DNA from: DASSJT01 sp963715025 | GTDB lineage: Bacteria > Actinomycetota > Actinomycetes > Actinomycetales > Dermatophilaceae | DNA length: 64,000 nucleotides | Assembly (NCBI GenBank): GCA_963715025.1 | Contig: CAVQQQ010000003.1 | Location: forward strand, 310,001 to 374,000 | Reading direction: 5' to 3' | Made by a program: the position numbers and the translations under genes | Notes under the pieces: generated by a model | What the model was told of the DNA's origin: nothing | Seen by the model: only the letters and a program-made list of their open reading frames with translations | Database searches by the model: none | Shown: positions 8,514 to 16,509 of the stretch, one piece after another | Layout: each line of letters starts with the position of its first letter | How positions within the stretch are numbered: the first letter of the stretch is position 1

Positions 8514-8990
8514 GTGGACACCGCCTCCCTTTCTATCGTGGACCGGTTGCGCGGCGCCATCGACGTCGTCTACCGCGAGATGCTGAAGTTCGGGATCATC
8601 GGCGGGATCGCGTTCGTCATCGATGTCGGTGTCATGAACCTGCTCCGCCACACGGTGCTGGAGGACAAGCCAACGACGGCCAAGGTGATCTCGGCGACGC
8701 TGGCAACGCTGTTCGCGTGGGCCGGCAACCGCACCTGGACCTTCCGGCACCGGCGCAGCCGCCCGGTCCACCACGAGGTGGCGCTCTTCTTCGTGACCAA
8801 CATCATCGCCATGTTGATCGGGGTCGGCTGTATCGCCTTCTCGCACTACGTGCTCGACCTGACAACCCTGTTCGCCGACAACGTGGCCAACATCGTGGGC
8901 ATCGCCCTGGGCACGATCTTCCGGTTCTGGGCCTACCGGCAGTACGTGTTCCACCACGAGATCCTCGCCGACGAGCGCGTGCACACCTGA
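8514..8990 (+). CDS. GtrA-family membrane protein
   Basis: The 158-residue protein has four predicted membrane helices: FGIIGGIAFVIDVGVMNLL near 22-40, a second around AKVISATLATLFAWA, a third around FFVTNIIAMLIGVGCIAF, and the fourth around ANIVGIALGTIFRFW, ending YRQYVFHH. This layout and the NRTWTF loop are typical of GtrA proteins, proposed to move lipid-linked sugars across the membrane for cell-envelope glycosylation. The substrate is unknown. GTG at 8514 is preferred because of the leaderless -10 box upstream. Confidence 0.88.
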   Translation: MDTASLSIVDRLRGAIDVVYREMLKFGIIGGIAFVIDVGVMNLLRHTVLEDKPTTAKVISATLATLFAWAGNRTWTFRHRRSRPVHHEVALFFVTNIIAMLIGVGCIAFSHYVLDLTTLFADNVANIVGIALGTIFRFWAYRQYVFHHEILADERVHT

Positions 8991-9092
8991 CCGACGCCAC
9001 ACCCGTCCCACGGCGGCCGCTTCACCTCACTCGGGTATTTGCGGTGCCCTGCACGGCGCTGGAATGCCCCGACGAGGGTCGTGGGCAGGGGA

Positions 9093-10118
9093 CTACTCGG
9101 AGTTCTCCGACTCCGAGAGGAAGAGCGCGAAGATCGCCGGCTGGGCCTGCACCAGCTCGAGCCGGCCGCCATTGGACTCGGCCAGGTCGCGAGCGAGGGC
9201 GAGCCCGAGGCCGGTGCCCCCGGAGGAGACCGACCGCTCGAAGATGTGCGGCGCGATCGAGGCCGGAACCCCTTCCCCCTGGTCGGTGACCTCGACGACC
9301 ACGGATGGCCCGCTGCGACGGGCATGCACGTCGACCGTTCCGCGGCCGTGGGCCAGGCTGTTCTCGAGGAGGGTTGACAGGACCTGGGACAGCGCGACGG
9401 GGGTCGCCTGGACGACGAGACCGCGCTCGCCGCGCACCCGGACACTGCGCCGCGCCTGCTCGAAGGCGGGCTGCCACTCCCGCTGCAGCGAGGCGATGAC
9501 CGAGTCGAGCGACACCGAGCCCCGGGCGCGGTCGCCTCCTCGGGTGCGGGCCAGCAGGTCGTCGACGACCCGGGTCAGCCGCTCGACCTGGGCGATCGCG
9601 ATGTTGGCCTCTTCCGCGACCACATCGAGGTCGTCGGTCATCGAGATCTCCTCGAGCCGCATGAGGAGCGCCGTCAAGGGGGTGCGCAGCTGGTGCGATG
9701 CGTCCGCCGCGAAGTCGCGCTCGGAGGCAAGGGACCGGGTCAGCGCGTGCGCGCTGCGGTCCAGCACCTGTGAGACCCGGTCGAGCTCGGCGATGCCGGA
9801 GTTGAGTGGCTGGAACCGCGACTCCCCCGCACCGAGTCGCTCGGCCCGCTCGGCCAGCTGGCTCATGGGTTCGGCCAGGGCCTGAGCCTGGCGGATCGCC
9901 ACGACCACGCCGGCGCCAACGGCGACCAGGGCCAGGAATACCAGGAGCCCGAGCAGCCAGCCCAGGGTGACCGGGCTGGCCGCAGCCTCGAGCGCTTGCC
10001 GCGCCCCCCTGCGGGGCTCCGTGCCGAGCCAGACCAGCGCGGCCGCAATAGGCAGACCCATCACCCCGACCGCGAGCGCGACGGCGAGCATCGTGGAGCG
10101 GAGCAGCTGTTGGCGCAT
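9093..10118 (-). CDS. Sensor histidine kinase with HAMP domain
   Basis: The 341-residue membrane kinase has two helices (about residues 10-31 and 52-75) separated by only some 20 residues, so it lacks a real external sensor domain. A HAMP segment follows, then H142 in ASHQLRTPLTALL as the phosphorylation site, the N box LLENSLAHG, and ATP-lid motifs DQGEGVP and GGTGLGLALARD. It pairs with the response regulator immediately upstream, from which it is separated by about 60 bases holding an 11-bp tandem repeat. The signal is unknown; sensing within the membrane or through a partner is likely. Confidence 0.92.
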   Translation of the reverse strand: MRQQLLRSTMLAVALAVGVMGLPIAAALVWLGTEPRRGARQALEAAASPVTLGWLLGLLVFLALVAVGAGVVVAIRQAQALAEPMSQLAERAERLGAGESRFQPLNSGIAELDRVSQVLDRSAHALTRSLASERDFAADASHQLRTPLTALLMRLEEISMTDDLDVVAEEANIAIAQVERLTRVVDDLLARTRGGDRARGSVSLDSVIASLQREWQPAFEQARRSVRVRGERGLVVQATPVALSQVLSTLLENSLAHGRGTVDVHARRSGPSVVVEVTDQGEGVPASIAPHIFERSVSSGGTGLGLALARDLAESNGGRLELVQAQPAIFALFLSESENSE

Positions 10119-10122
10119 GGGC

Positions 10123-10154
10123 GGTCAGTCGGTGGTCAGTCGGTGGTCAGTCGG
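10123..10154. repeat. Three tandem copies of GGTCAGTCGGT
   Basis: An 11-bp unit is repeated at 10123, 10134 and 10145 (the last copy one base different) in the short space between the response regulator stop and the kinase start, where the kinase ribosome binding site should be. Confidence 0.85.
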
Positions 10155-10178
10155 GCGATCACGGGGGCAGGCGCCGCG

Positions 10179-10853
10179 TTACGCCTGGTCGGCGTCGAAC
10201 CGAAAGCCCACCCCACGGACGGTGGTGATGTAGCGCGGCTGCGCGGCATCGTCGCCGAGCTTGCGGCGCAGGACCGATACGTGCATGTCCAGCGTCTTGG
10301 TCGACCCGAACCATGCGGTCTCCCAGATCTCCCGCATGAGCTGCTCGCGGGTCACGACCTTGCCCGCCTCGCGCACCAGCACCCGCAGGACCTCGAACTC
10401 CTTGGCGGTCAGCTGCAGCTCCTCGTCGCGGAACCAGGCGCGGCGTCCCTCGGGGTCGATGCGCACCAGCTCCGCGCCTGCGGGCTGGTCCGGCGCGTTG
10501 CGGCGCAGCAGGGCACGGACCCGCGCCAGCAGCTCGGCCAGCCGGAACGGTTTGGTGACGTAGTCGTCGGCACCGGCGTCGAGTCCCACCACGGTGTCGA
10601 CCTCGTCGGCCCGGGCCGTGAGGATGAGCACCGGTACCGCTCGTCCCTCGGCGCGAAGCCGCCGGCACACCTCCAGCCCGTCGACCTCGGGCAGCCCCAG
10701 ATCGAGCACCACGAGGTCGGGGTTGTCCTGGGCTGCGGACAGGGCGGTGAGACCGTCCTCGCGCACGTCGACGTCGTAGCCCTCGCGGCGGAGGGCGCGC
10801 GCCAGCGGCTCGGAGATCGCCGGGTCGTCTTCGGCCAGCAGGACTCGCGTCAT
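10179..10853 (-). CDS. OmpR/PhoB-family response regulator
   Basis: The 224-residue regulator has a receiver domain with acidic pair D9/D10, phospho-acceptor D51 in VVLDLGLPEVDG, the switch threonine in LTARAD and the conserved lysine in YVTKPFR. It is followed by a winged-helix DNA-binding domain (LTAKEFEVLRVLV, then TLDMHVSVLRRKLG and the wing YITTVRGVGFRF). The ATG at 10853 has TACGAT seven bases upstream and no ribosome binding site, so the mRNA is probably leaderless. It is the first gene of a regulator-kinase operon; no target operator was recognised. Confidence 0.94.
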   Translation of the reverse strand: MTRVLLAEDDPAISEPLARALRREGYDVDVREDGLTALSAAQDNPDLVVLDLGLPEVDGLEVCRRLRAEGRAVPVLILTARADEVDTVVGLDAGADDYVTKPFRLAELLARVRALLRRNAPDQPAGAELVRIDPEGRRAWFRDEELQLTAKEFEVLRVLVREAGKVVTREQLMREIWETAWFGSTKTLDMHVSVLRRKLGDDAAQPRYITTVRGVGFRFDADQA

Positions 10854-10860
10854 GGGGGTG

Positions 10861-10866
10861 ATCGTA
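10861..10866 (-). promoter_or_regulatory. Putative -10 box (TACGAT) for the response regulator
   Basis: TACGAT on the minus strand ends seven bases before the ATG at 10853, the spacing seen at other leaderless starts in this window. Confidence 0.45.
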
Positions 10867-10941
10867 GGTAGTCCAGCCCGTTTGAGCGACCCTCCGCGCC
10901 GGTTCGCGCCCGATGGGAGGGCACCAGCGGGCTCGCCCGCC

Positions 10942-11751
10942 TCAGTGTCCCGGCCAGATGGGGCGCCGCTTCTCCGCGAACGCAGCCACGCCCTCCTTGC
11001 GGTCGCCCGAGAACGCGGTGGCGTGCCAGGCGTCGTCCTCGATGTCCAGCCCGGTGGCCAGATCGGTGTCGAATCCGGCCCGCATGGCCCGTTTCGCCTG
11101 GCGAACGCCCACCGGCGAGTTGAGCGCGATCTCGCCCGCGATGGCCAGCGCCCGCTCGCGGGCCCCACCGGCCTCGACCAGTTCGTCGACCACCCCGAGA
11201 CGCTCGGCCGCCTCGGCAGGAAGCCTTCTGGCCCGGAAGATCATCGATGCTGCCCTCGACCAGCCGACCCTGCGGGTCAGCAGCTGGGTGCCCCCGCCCC
11301 CGGGGATCACCCCCACGCCGACCTCGGGAAGCCCGACCAGGGCACCCGACCCCATGACGATGAGGTCGCAGGCCAGGGCGATCTCGAAGCCGCCACCGAG
11401 GGCGAAGCCGTCGACCGCCGCGATCGTCGGCATGGGTAGGTCGAGCACTCCTCGGTATGCCGCTCGGGCCAGCGGGCGCTGCGCGCGCAGCTGATCGTCG
11501 GTGAGGGTATTGCGCTCCTTCAGGTCCGCACCGACGCAGAAGGCCCTGGGGTGTGAGCTGCTGACGACCACCGCCCGCACCAGGTCGTCGGCCGCCAGGG
11601 ATGCGGTGGCCGCCCCGAGCGCCTCCGCCATGGCGGTCGAGACGGCATTCATCGCCTCCGGGCGGTCGAGGACGAGCTCGGCGACGCAGCCGTGCCCATA
11701 GGCCTCGTCGCGGTGGCGCTCGATGCGGACCAGGGTGTCGGAAGGCTTCAC
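10942..11751 (-). CDS. Enoyl-CoA hydratase/isomerase family protein
   Basis: The 269-residue crotonase-fold protein has the oxyanion-hole segments PRAFCVGADLKE near residue 68 and AAVDGFALGGGFEIALACD near 112, and the catalytic glutamate region VGLPEVGVGVIPGGGGTQ near 140. Both active-site glutamates expected of a true enoyl-CoA hydratase seem present, so hydration of 2-enoyl-CoA in beta-oxidation is likely. It starts with a GTGA overlap on the adenylate cyclase stop and is co-translated with it, an unusual partner. Confidence 0.9.
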   Translation of the reverse strand: MKPSDTLVRIERHRDEAYGHGCVAELVLDRPEAMNAVSTAMAEALGAATASLAADDLVRAVVVSSSHPRAFCVGADLKERNTLTDDQLRAQRPLARAAYRGVLDLPMPTIAAVDGFALGGGFEIALACDLIVMGSGALVGLPEVGVGVIPGGGGTQLLTRRVGWSRAASMIFRARRLPAEAAERLGVVDELVEAGGARERALAIAGEIALNSPVGVRQAKRAMRAGFDTDLATGLDIEDDAWHATAFSGDRKEGVAAFAEKRRPIWPGH

Positions 11752-12836
11752 GGGTGCACCTCTCTGAAGGTTGCGCGGCGCTCACCCGTCGCCCGGGAGA
11801 GCTGGTTGGGGTTGACCGTGCCGATGCCCCGCAGGTGCCGTCGGCGGGAGGGGGTCATCTCGAACCCGGACAGCGACGCCAGGCGCTTGCCCAGCAGGTC
11901 GTCGACCAGCACGCTGCGCGGCGGGGTCACCGCGGTGAGGCGGCTGGCGCGGTTGACCGTCGTGCCGAAGACGTCGCCCAAACGGGACACGACGGGGCCG
12001 AGGGCCATGCCGACCCGCACGTCGGGCAGCACATCGTCCTCACCCATGGCGTCGACCAGGTCGAGCGCGATCGCGGCCGCGGCCGCAGGGGAGACTGTGA
12101 CGAAGAGGATCTCGTCGCCGACGGTCTTGATCACCCGGCCGCCGTGGGCGGTGACGATGTCGGTGGCCAGCGCCTCGAACCGCTGTACGAGCTTGGCGAG
12201 CTGGCCCTCGGTCATCCTGCGTACCAAGGAAGTGAACGAGACCAGGTCGGCAAAGCCGACGACCCGCATGACCCCCGGCGCCGCCTCATCGGGGGTGGCG
12301 TCGGCGAGCATGCGTGAGATCGCGGCGGCCAGGTGCCGGCGCCAGGCATAGACCAGGAGTGGCTCGAGCTCGTCGGCGAGCTCGGCGAGGCGCAGCGCCG
12401 CGGCCTCGGCTGCCGCCATGTCCGGCACGGCTCGCGAGTCCTTCTCGCCCAGCGCCGCCTCGGTCTCCGGCGCGGCCAGCGCCTCGGCCATGAGCTGGGT
12501 CTGCCACACGGCCAGCCGGTCTGTGGTACGCGCGAAGGCCCGGGTCATGGCGAGCGCCGTGTCCTCTTCGAGGTCCCGCTCGCGCACCAGCTGGGCGACC
12601 GCTTTGAGGGCACTCAGGTCGGCCTCGGTGAACATGGCGTCTTCGTCCTGCACGATCGGGAAGCCGAGCGCGTGCCAGAACTTGCGGGCGGCGAGGAGGG
12701 ACACCTGGGCCTCGCGGGACACTTCCCGCCGGCCCATCGTGGCCGGCTTGCCGAGGAGCATCGCCTCGATCTGGTCGGGAGAAGGATGCACCTGGGGCTG
12801 CGCAGCGGCGCTGAGATCCAGGCCATCCTGGTCCAC
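11748..12836 (-). CDS. Class III adenylate cyclase with Rv1264-like N-terminal regulatory domain
   Basis: The C-terminal half is a class IIIc cyclase domain: metal-binding aspartates in VVGFADLVSFTSL and VGDEILFVT, adenine-selecting lysine in VIKTVGDE, and transition-state Asn/Arg in NRASRL. The N-terminal ~180 residues are helical, with a MerR-like segment (SREAQVSLLAARKFWHALG) as in the pH-responsive M. tuberculosis Rv1264. The GTG at 12836 is preferred to the one at 12845 because AGGAGG lies seven bases before it but abuts the other. Product: 362 residues, soluble, no membrane segment. It would make cAMP; regulation by pH is family knowledge, not shown here. Confidence 0.9.
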   Translation of the reverse strand: MDQDGLDLSAAAQPQVHPSPDQIEAMLLGKPATMGRREVSREAQVSLLAARKFWHALGFPIVQDEDAMFTEADLSALKAVAQLVRERDLEEDTALAMTRAFARTTDRLAVWQTQLMAEALAAPETEAALGEKDSRAVPDMAAAEAAALRLAELADELEPLLVYAWRRHLAAAISRMLADATPDEAAPGVMRVVGFADLVSFTSLVRRMTEGQLAKLVQRFEALATDIVTAHGGRVIKTVGDEILFVTVSPAAAAAIALDLVDAMGEDDVLPDVRVGMALGPVVSRLGDVFGTTVNRASRLTAVTPPRSVLVDDLLGKRLASLSGFEMTPSRRRHLRGIGTVNPNQLSRATGERRATFREVHP

Positions 12837-12863
12837 CGGCGACACCTCCTCGCAGCTCTGTGG

Positions 12864-13709
12864 TCACGACTCCGATGCTGTGCTGCCCGGTGGGGAACCG
12901 TCGCCATCGGCGGTTGGGCCGCCGTAGAGACGGACGTGCACCACGTCGCCGGCGGCGATGGCCTCCTCGCCACCAGGCCCTTGCACGGTCAGTCTGCCCT
13001 GTCCGTCGATCCCCGTTGCGACCAGCCTCCTGATCCGCCCGGGCGCGCCAGCGGGCCCCACGTGCAGGTCCACCTCCGCGCCGATGGTGAGGCACGCCGA
13101 CCGGTACGCGTCCTGCGCGGCCAGCCGGCCGGCATACGGGCCGGTCAGTGCCCTGTGGAGGGCGGCGAGGTGCGAGAGGTATGCCGTGATGAGAACTTCC
13201 CTGCGCACGTCGCCTGCGCCGCACAGGCGCAGCGAGGTGGCGGTCTCGACCGGCAGCTCGTCGCGCTCCTGGCTGACGTTGACACCAGCACCGACCACGA
13301 CACCGGCCGGCACCACCTCGCAGAGCACGCCGCACACCTTCCGCCACGCGTCGGCCTCCGCGAGCACGTCGTTCGGCCACTTGAGCCCGGTCACCAGGCC
13401 GGTCACGTCGGCGATGGCCCGGTGGAGGGCCAGCCCCGTGAGCAGCGGGAGCCACCCGGGGCCGGTCTCGGGCATGGGGAGCAGCGCCGAGACGGCGACG
13501 GTGGCGCCGGGAACGTCCTCCCACGATCGGCCGAGGCGGCCGCGTCCGGCGCTCTGGTGGTCGGCCACCACCACCTCCCAGAGCGCTCCCGAGCGCGCCA
13601 GCTCGGCGTTGGTGGAGTCCAGTTCGGCGTGGACGGTGACGCTGCGCCACGGGGAACCGGGCCTGACCAAGGCCCCGTGCAACACCTCACGGTCCAGGCT
13701 GCTGCGCAT
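12864..13709 (-). CDS. birA: Biotin-[acetyl-CoA-carboxylase] ligase
   Basis: The 281-residue protein attaches biotin to the carrier domain of acyl-CoA carboxylases. It has ELDSTNAEL near residue 28, the biotinyl-AMP loop AGRGRLGRSW near 52-61, and GLKWPNDVL near 107, followed by the C-terminal SH3-like domain. There is no N-terminal helix-turn-helix, so it is a pure ligase and not a repressor. The ATG at 13709 is preceded by TAGCCT at a 7-base distance, overlapping the -10 box of divergent accD. Next to the carboxylase genes it modifies functionally. Confidence 0.94.
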   Translation of the reverse strand: MRSSLDREVLHGALVRPGSPWRSVTVHAELDSTNAELARSGALWEVVVADHQSAGRGRLGRSWEDVPGATVAVSALLPMPETGPGWLPLLTGLALHRAIADVTGLVTGLKWPNDVLAEADAWRKVCGVLCEVVPAGVVVGAGVNVSQERDELPVETATSLRLCGAGDVRREVLITAYLSHLAALHRALTGPYAGRLAAQDAYRSACLTIGAEVDLHVGPAGAPGRIRRLVATGIDGQGRLTVQGPGGEEAIAAGDVVHVRLYGGPTADGDGSPPGSTASES

Positions 13710-13716
13710 GCTCCAA

Positions 13717-13726
13717 AGGCTAGGCT
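13717..13726. promoter_or_regulatory. Overlapping divergent -10 boxes of birA and accD
   Basis: TAGGCT on the plus strand (13721-13726) lies seven bases before the accD ATG. TAGCCT on the minus strand (13722-13717) lies seven bases before the birA ATG. The two hexamers share the TA at 13721-13722, so polymerase could open only one at a time. Confidence 0.6.
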
Positions 13727-13733
13727 GCGGCGC

Positions 13734-15377
13734 ATGGCCCAGAGCACCGGACCCGCCGCGACGAGCCCCGTCGCCGGAGGCACCGAGACCCCCGCGGACG
13801 TCGACATCCACAGCACGGCAGGCAAGCTGGCGGATCTGAAGCGGCGCGTGGCCGAGGTCGCTCACGCAGGGTCGGAGCGGGCCGTCGAGAAGCAGCATGC
13901 GCGGGGCAAGAAGACCGCGCGGGAGCGGCTGGAGCTCCTGCTGGACGAGGGCTCGTTCGTGGAGATGGACAAGTACGCGCGCCACCGGTCGAGCGCCTTC
14001 GGTCAGGAGGCGCACCGCCCCTACGGCGACGGCGTCGTGACCGGTTACGGCACCGTCGAGGGGCGCACTGTGGCGGTGTTCGCGCAGGACTTCACCGTCT
14101 TCGGGGGGTCGCTGGGCGAGGTGTTCGGCGAGAAGATCGTCAAGGTCATGGACTTCGCCATGAAGGTCGGCTGCCCGGTGGTGGGCCTCAACGACTCCGG
14201 CGGGGCGCGCATCCAGGAGGGAGTGGTCTCCCTCGGCCTGTACGGCGAGATCTTTCGCCGCAACGTGCACGCGTCCGGCGTCATCCCGCAGATCTCGCTG
14301 ATCATGGGTCCGTGCGCCGGTGGCGCGGTCTACTCCCCTGCGGTCACCGACTTCACCGTGATGGTCGACCAGACCAGCCACATGTTCATCACCGGCCCTG
14401 ACGTGATCAAGACCGTCACCGGCGAGGTCGTGTCCTTCGAGGACCTCGGGGGCGCCCGCGCCCACAACACGAAGTCGGGCGTCGCCCACTACATGGGCCA
14501 CGACGAGGTGGACGCGATCGAGTACGTCAAGGCGCTGCTGTCCTACCTGCCGTCCAACAACCTCGAGGACCCACCGGCATACGAGCTGGAGAGCGACCTG
14601 GCTGTCACCGACACCGACCGCGAGCTGGACACCCTCATCCCCGACTCGCCCAACCAGCCGTACGACATGCACACGGTCATCACCCATGTGCTCGACGACG
14701 GGGACTTCCTGGAGGTGCAAGGCCTGTTCGCCCCCAACATCGTCTGCGGCTTCGGCCGGGTGGAGGGCCGCTCGGTGGGGGTGGTGGCCAACCAGCCGAT
14801 GCAGTTCGCCGGCACGCTCGACATCGACGCCTCGGAGAAGGCAGCCCGGTTCGTGCGGACCTGCGACGCGTTCAACGTCCCCGTGCTCACGTTCGTCGAC
14901 GTGCCCGGCTTCCTCCCCGGCACCGACCAGGAGTGGGACGGCATCATCCGCCGCGGCGCCAAGCTGATCTACGCCTATGCCGAGGCCACCGTCCCGCTGG
15001 TCACGGTAATCACCCGCAAGGCATACGGCGGCGCCTACGACGTCATGGGCTCCAAGCACCTGGGCGCCGATATCAACCTGGCGTGGCCGACGGCGCAGAT
15101 CGCGGTCATGGGGGCCCAGGGGGCTGTCAATATCCTCTACCGCAAGCAGCTCGCGGCGGCCGAGGCGGCGGGCGAGAACGTGGACGAGGTCCGGCAGCGG
15201 TTCATCACGGAGTACGAGGACACCCTCGCCAACCCGTACATCGCCGCCGAGCGCGGCTACATCGACACCGTCATCACGCCCTCCAACACGCGCATGAACA
15301 TCACCAAGGCCCTGCGTGCGCTGCGGAACAAGCGGGAGACGCTGCCCCCCAAGAAACACGGGAACATCCCCCTGTGA
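13734..15377 (+). CDS. Acyl-CoA (propionyl-CoA) carboxylase carboxyltransferase beta subunit, AccD5-like
   Basis: The 547-residue carboxyltransferase moves CO2 from biotin to acetyl- or propionyl-CoA, giving malonyl- or methylmalonyl-CoA. It shows both crotonase-type halves: the acyl-CoA glycine motif GLNDSGGARIQEG and MGPCAGGAVYSPAVTDF in the N domain, and VDVPGFLPGTDQEW plus the biotin-side AYGGAYDVMGSK motif in the C domain. Asp rather than Ile near the end of the pocket cannot be settled by eye, so acyl preference is inferred from context (birA, epsilon subunit). The mRNA appears leaderless (TAGGCT, seven bases, ATG). Partner biotin carboxylase is likely the gene at 38096. Confidence 0.95.
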   Translation: MAQSTGPAATSPVAGGTETPADVDIHSTAGKLADLKRRVAEVAHAGSERAVEKQHARGKKTARERLELLLDEGSFVEMDKYARHRSSAFGQEAHRPYGDGVVTGYGTVEGRTVAVFAQDFTVFGGSLGEVFGEKIVKVMDFAMKVGCPVVGLNDSGGARIQEGVVSLGLYGEIFRRNVHASGVIPQISLIMGPCAGGAVYSPAVTDFTVMVDQTSHMFITGPDVIKTVTGEVVSFEDLGGARAHNTKSGVAHYMGHDEVDAIEYVKALLSYLPSNNLEDPPAYELESDLAVTDTDRELDTLIPDSPNQPYDMHTVITHVLDDGDFLEVQGLFAPNIVCGFGRVEGRSVGVVANQPMQFAGTLDIDASEKAARFVRTCDAFNVPVLTFVDVPGFLPGTDQEWDGIIRRGAKLIYAYAEATVPLVTVITRKAYGGAYDVMGSKHLGADINLAWPTAQIAVMGAQGAVNILYRKQLAAAEAAGENVDEVRQRFITEYEDTLANPYIAAERGYIDTVITPSNTRMNITKALRALRNKRETLPPKKHGNIPL

Positions 15378-15676
15378 GCCGGCCCCAGAGTTCGAACGAC
15401 GCCACGGACCATGGCGCGGACCATGGCGCGGACAACCGCGTGGCGACCGGGACGAGCGATCCCGACGACCGGAGCGCGGCGATCTCGGTGGCCAGGGGCA
15501 GGGCCACTCCCGAGGAGCTCGCCGCCCTCGTCGCCGTGCTGTCCGCCGCCGCCCGTGCCGCCGAGGACCCGGCTCAGCCGGCTCCCCGCTCCGAGTGGGC
15601 TTCTCGCGAGCGCGCCGTCAGGCGGCCCCTGAGTCCGGGTCCTGGCGCCTGGCGGGCGTCCGGCTGGCGCGGCTAG
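15374..15676 (+). CDS. Acyl-CoA carboxylase epsilon subunit
   Basis: This 100-residue protein starts with a GTGA overlap on the accD stop. After a variable, charged N-terminus it has ISVARGRATPEELAALVAVL (the family's RG-x-ATPEELAAL core) and ends WASRERAVRRPLSPGPGAWRAS, the usual C-terminus of actinobacterial epsilon chains. The epsilon subunit stabilises the alpha-beta complex and raises its activity. The N-terminus contains a perfect 12-bp tandem repeat encoding DHGA twice. Confidence 0.88.
   Translation: MSRPQSSNDATDHGADHGADNRVATGTSDPDDRSAAISVARGRATPEELAALVAVLSAAARAAEDPAQPAPRSEWASRERAVRRPLSPGPGAWRASGWRG
15406..15433 (+). repeat. In-frame 12-bp tandem repeat (GGACCATGGCGC)
   Basis: Two full copies (15406-15417 and 15418-15429) plus GGAC lie within the epsilon-subunit gene. 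They keep the reading frame and duplicate Asp-His-Gly-Ala in the flexible N-terminus. Confidence 0.85.
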
Positions 15677-15744
15677 CCAACCACGGCGCGATGACGGCAC
15701 CTGGCAAGGAGTGCGGCCCGGGCGGCGAGATCTGCCGCTGCCGC

Positions 15745-16422
15745 CTAGGCGCGGGCTGAGGCTCTCGTGCGTGCGGCGACTCTGCGCTCCAGGGCGGCGT
15801 GGTCGTCGGGATTGAGCACGCCATGCCCCAGCACGCGACCGGCGAGACCGAGGTCGCCCATGAAGGCCCGGAAGACCATCGGCACGGTGATGCCGTGGTC
15901 CGGGCGCTCGACCACCACAATGGCGTCGCCCGGGCGGAGCGAGCCCGGCGCGACCACTCGCAGGTAGGCACCGGTGTGACCGCGCTCGGCGAAGACCTTG
16001 ACCCAGCCCTTGACCCCCATCCGCCAGGCGAAGGTCGCGCACGGTATCCGTGGCCCGGTGACCTCGACGACGACGTCGTCGCCGAGCCGCCAGCGCTCCC
16101 CGGTCACCGCCGCGTCCACATCGAAGCCCGAGGTCGTCAGGTTCTCGCCGAACATCCCGTTCGGCAGGTCCCGGCCCAGCCGCGCGCCCCACACGTCCAG
16201 CTCCTCGCGAGCCACGGCATACAGCGCCTGGTAGTCGCCGCCATGGTGCTGGGGGCTGCCGATGTAGTCCTGAACCGCCCCGCTGCCCAGCCCCCCGCGC
16301 TTGGGCCCGGGAGCCCGGACCTCCAGCATGTCCACCGGCACCTTGTGTATGCCGGTCAGCTGGCCGGTCGTGTCCATCGGCTCCGGGGAGCCGACGTTGA
16401 GGGAGTGCAGGTGCCCGGGCAT
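15745..16422 (-). CDS. MOSC-domain protein (YiiM-like)
   Basis: The 225-residue protein has a MOSC beta-barrel: KVPVDMLEVRAPGPKRGGLGSGAVQDY-type opening, then FGENLTTSGFD near residue 92, VEVTGPRIPCATF near 120 with the conserved cysteine, and a C-terminal helical tail. Stand-alone MOSC proteins of this type are molybdenum-cofactor sulfide carriers or, like YiiM, reduce N-hydroxylated bases. Nothing in the neighbourhood tells which. TACGCT six bases upstream of the ATG suggests a leaderless mRNA, back to back with that of the DUF885 gene. Confidence 0.85.
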   Translation of the reverse strand: MPGHLHSLNVGSPEPMDTTGQLTGIHKVPVDMLEVRAPGPKRGGLGSGAVQDYIGSPQHHGGDYQALYAVAREELDVWGARLGRDLPNGMFGENLTTSGFDVDAAVTGERWRLGDDVVVEVTGPRIPCATFAWRMGVKGWVKVFAERGHTGAYLRVVAPGSLRPGDAIVVVERPDHGITVPMVFRAFMGDLGLAGRVLGHGVLNPDDHAALERRVAARTRASARA

Positions 16423-16428
16423 GAGCCA

Positions 16429-16434
16429 AGCGTA
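16429..16434 (-). promoter_or_regulatory. Putative -10 box (TACGCT) for the MOSC gene
   Basis: TACGCT on the minus strand is six bases before the ATG at 16422. Confidence 0.45.
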
Positions 16435-16496
16435 GGCACCGAGCGGCCCGCCCCGGCAGCGCTTTTATGCCCGTGCTGGGTGACGGGGCCCTGGGG

Positions 16497-16502
16497 TAGG
16501 TT
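16497..16502 (+). promoter_or_regulatory. Putative -10 box (TAGGTT) for the DUF885 gene
   Basis: TAGGTT is seven bases before the GTG at 16510 and decides that start over longer readings of the frame. Confidence 0.5.
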
Positions 16503-16509
16503 CGGGCGG

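Noticed and set aside
12834..12845. GTG at 12845 as adenylate cyclase start
   Set aside because: AGGAGG directly abuts it; the GTG at 12836 has normal spacing.
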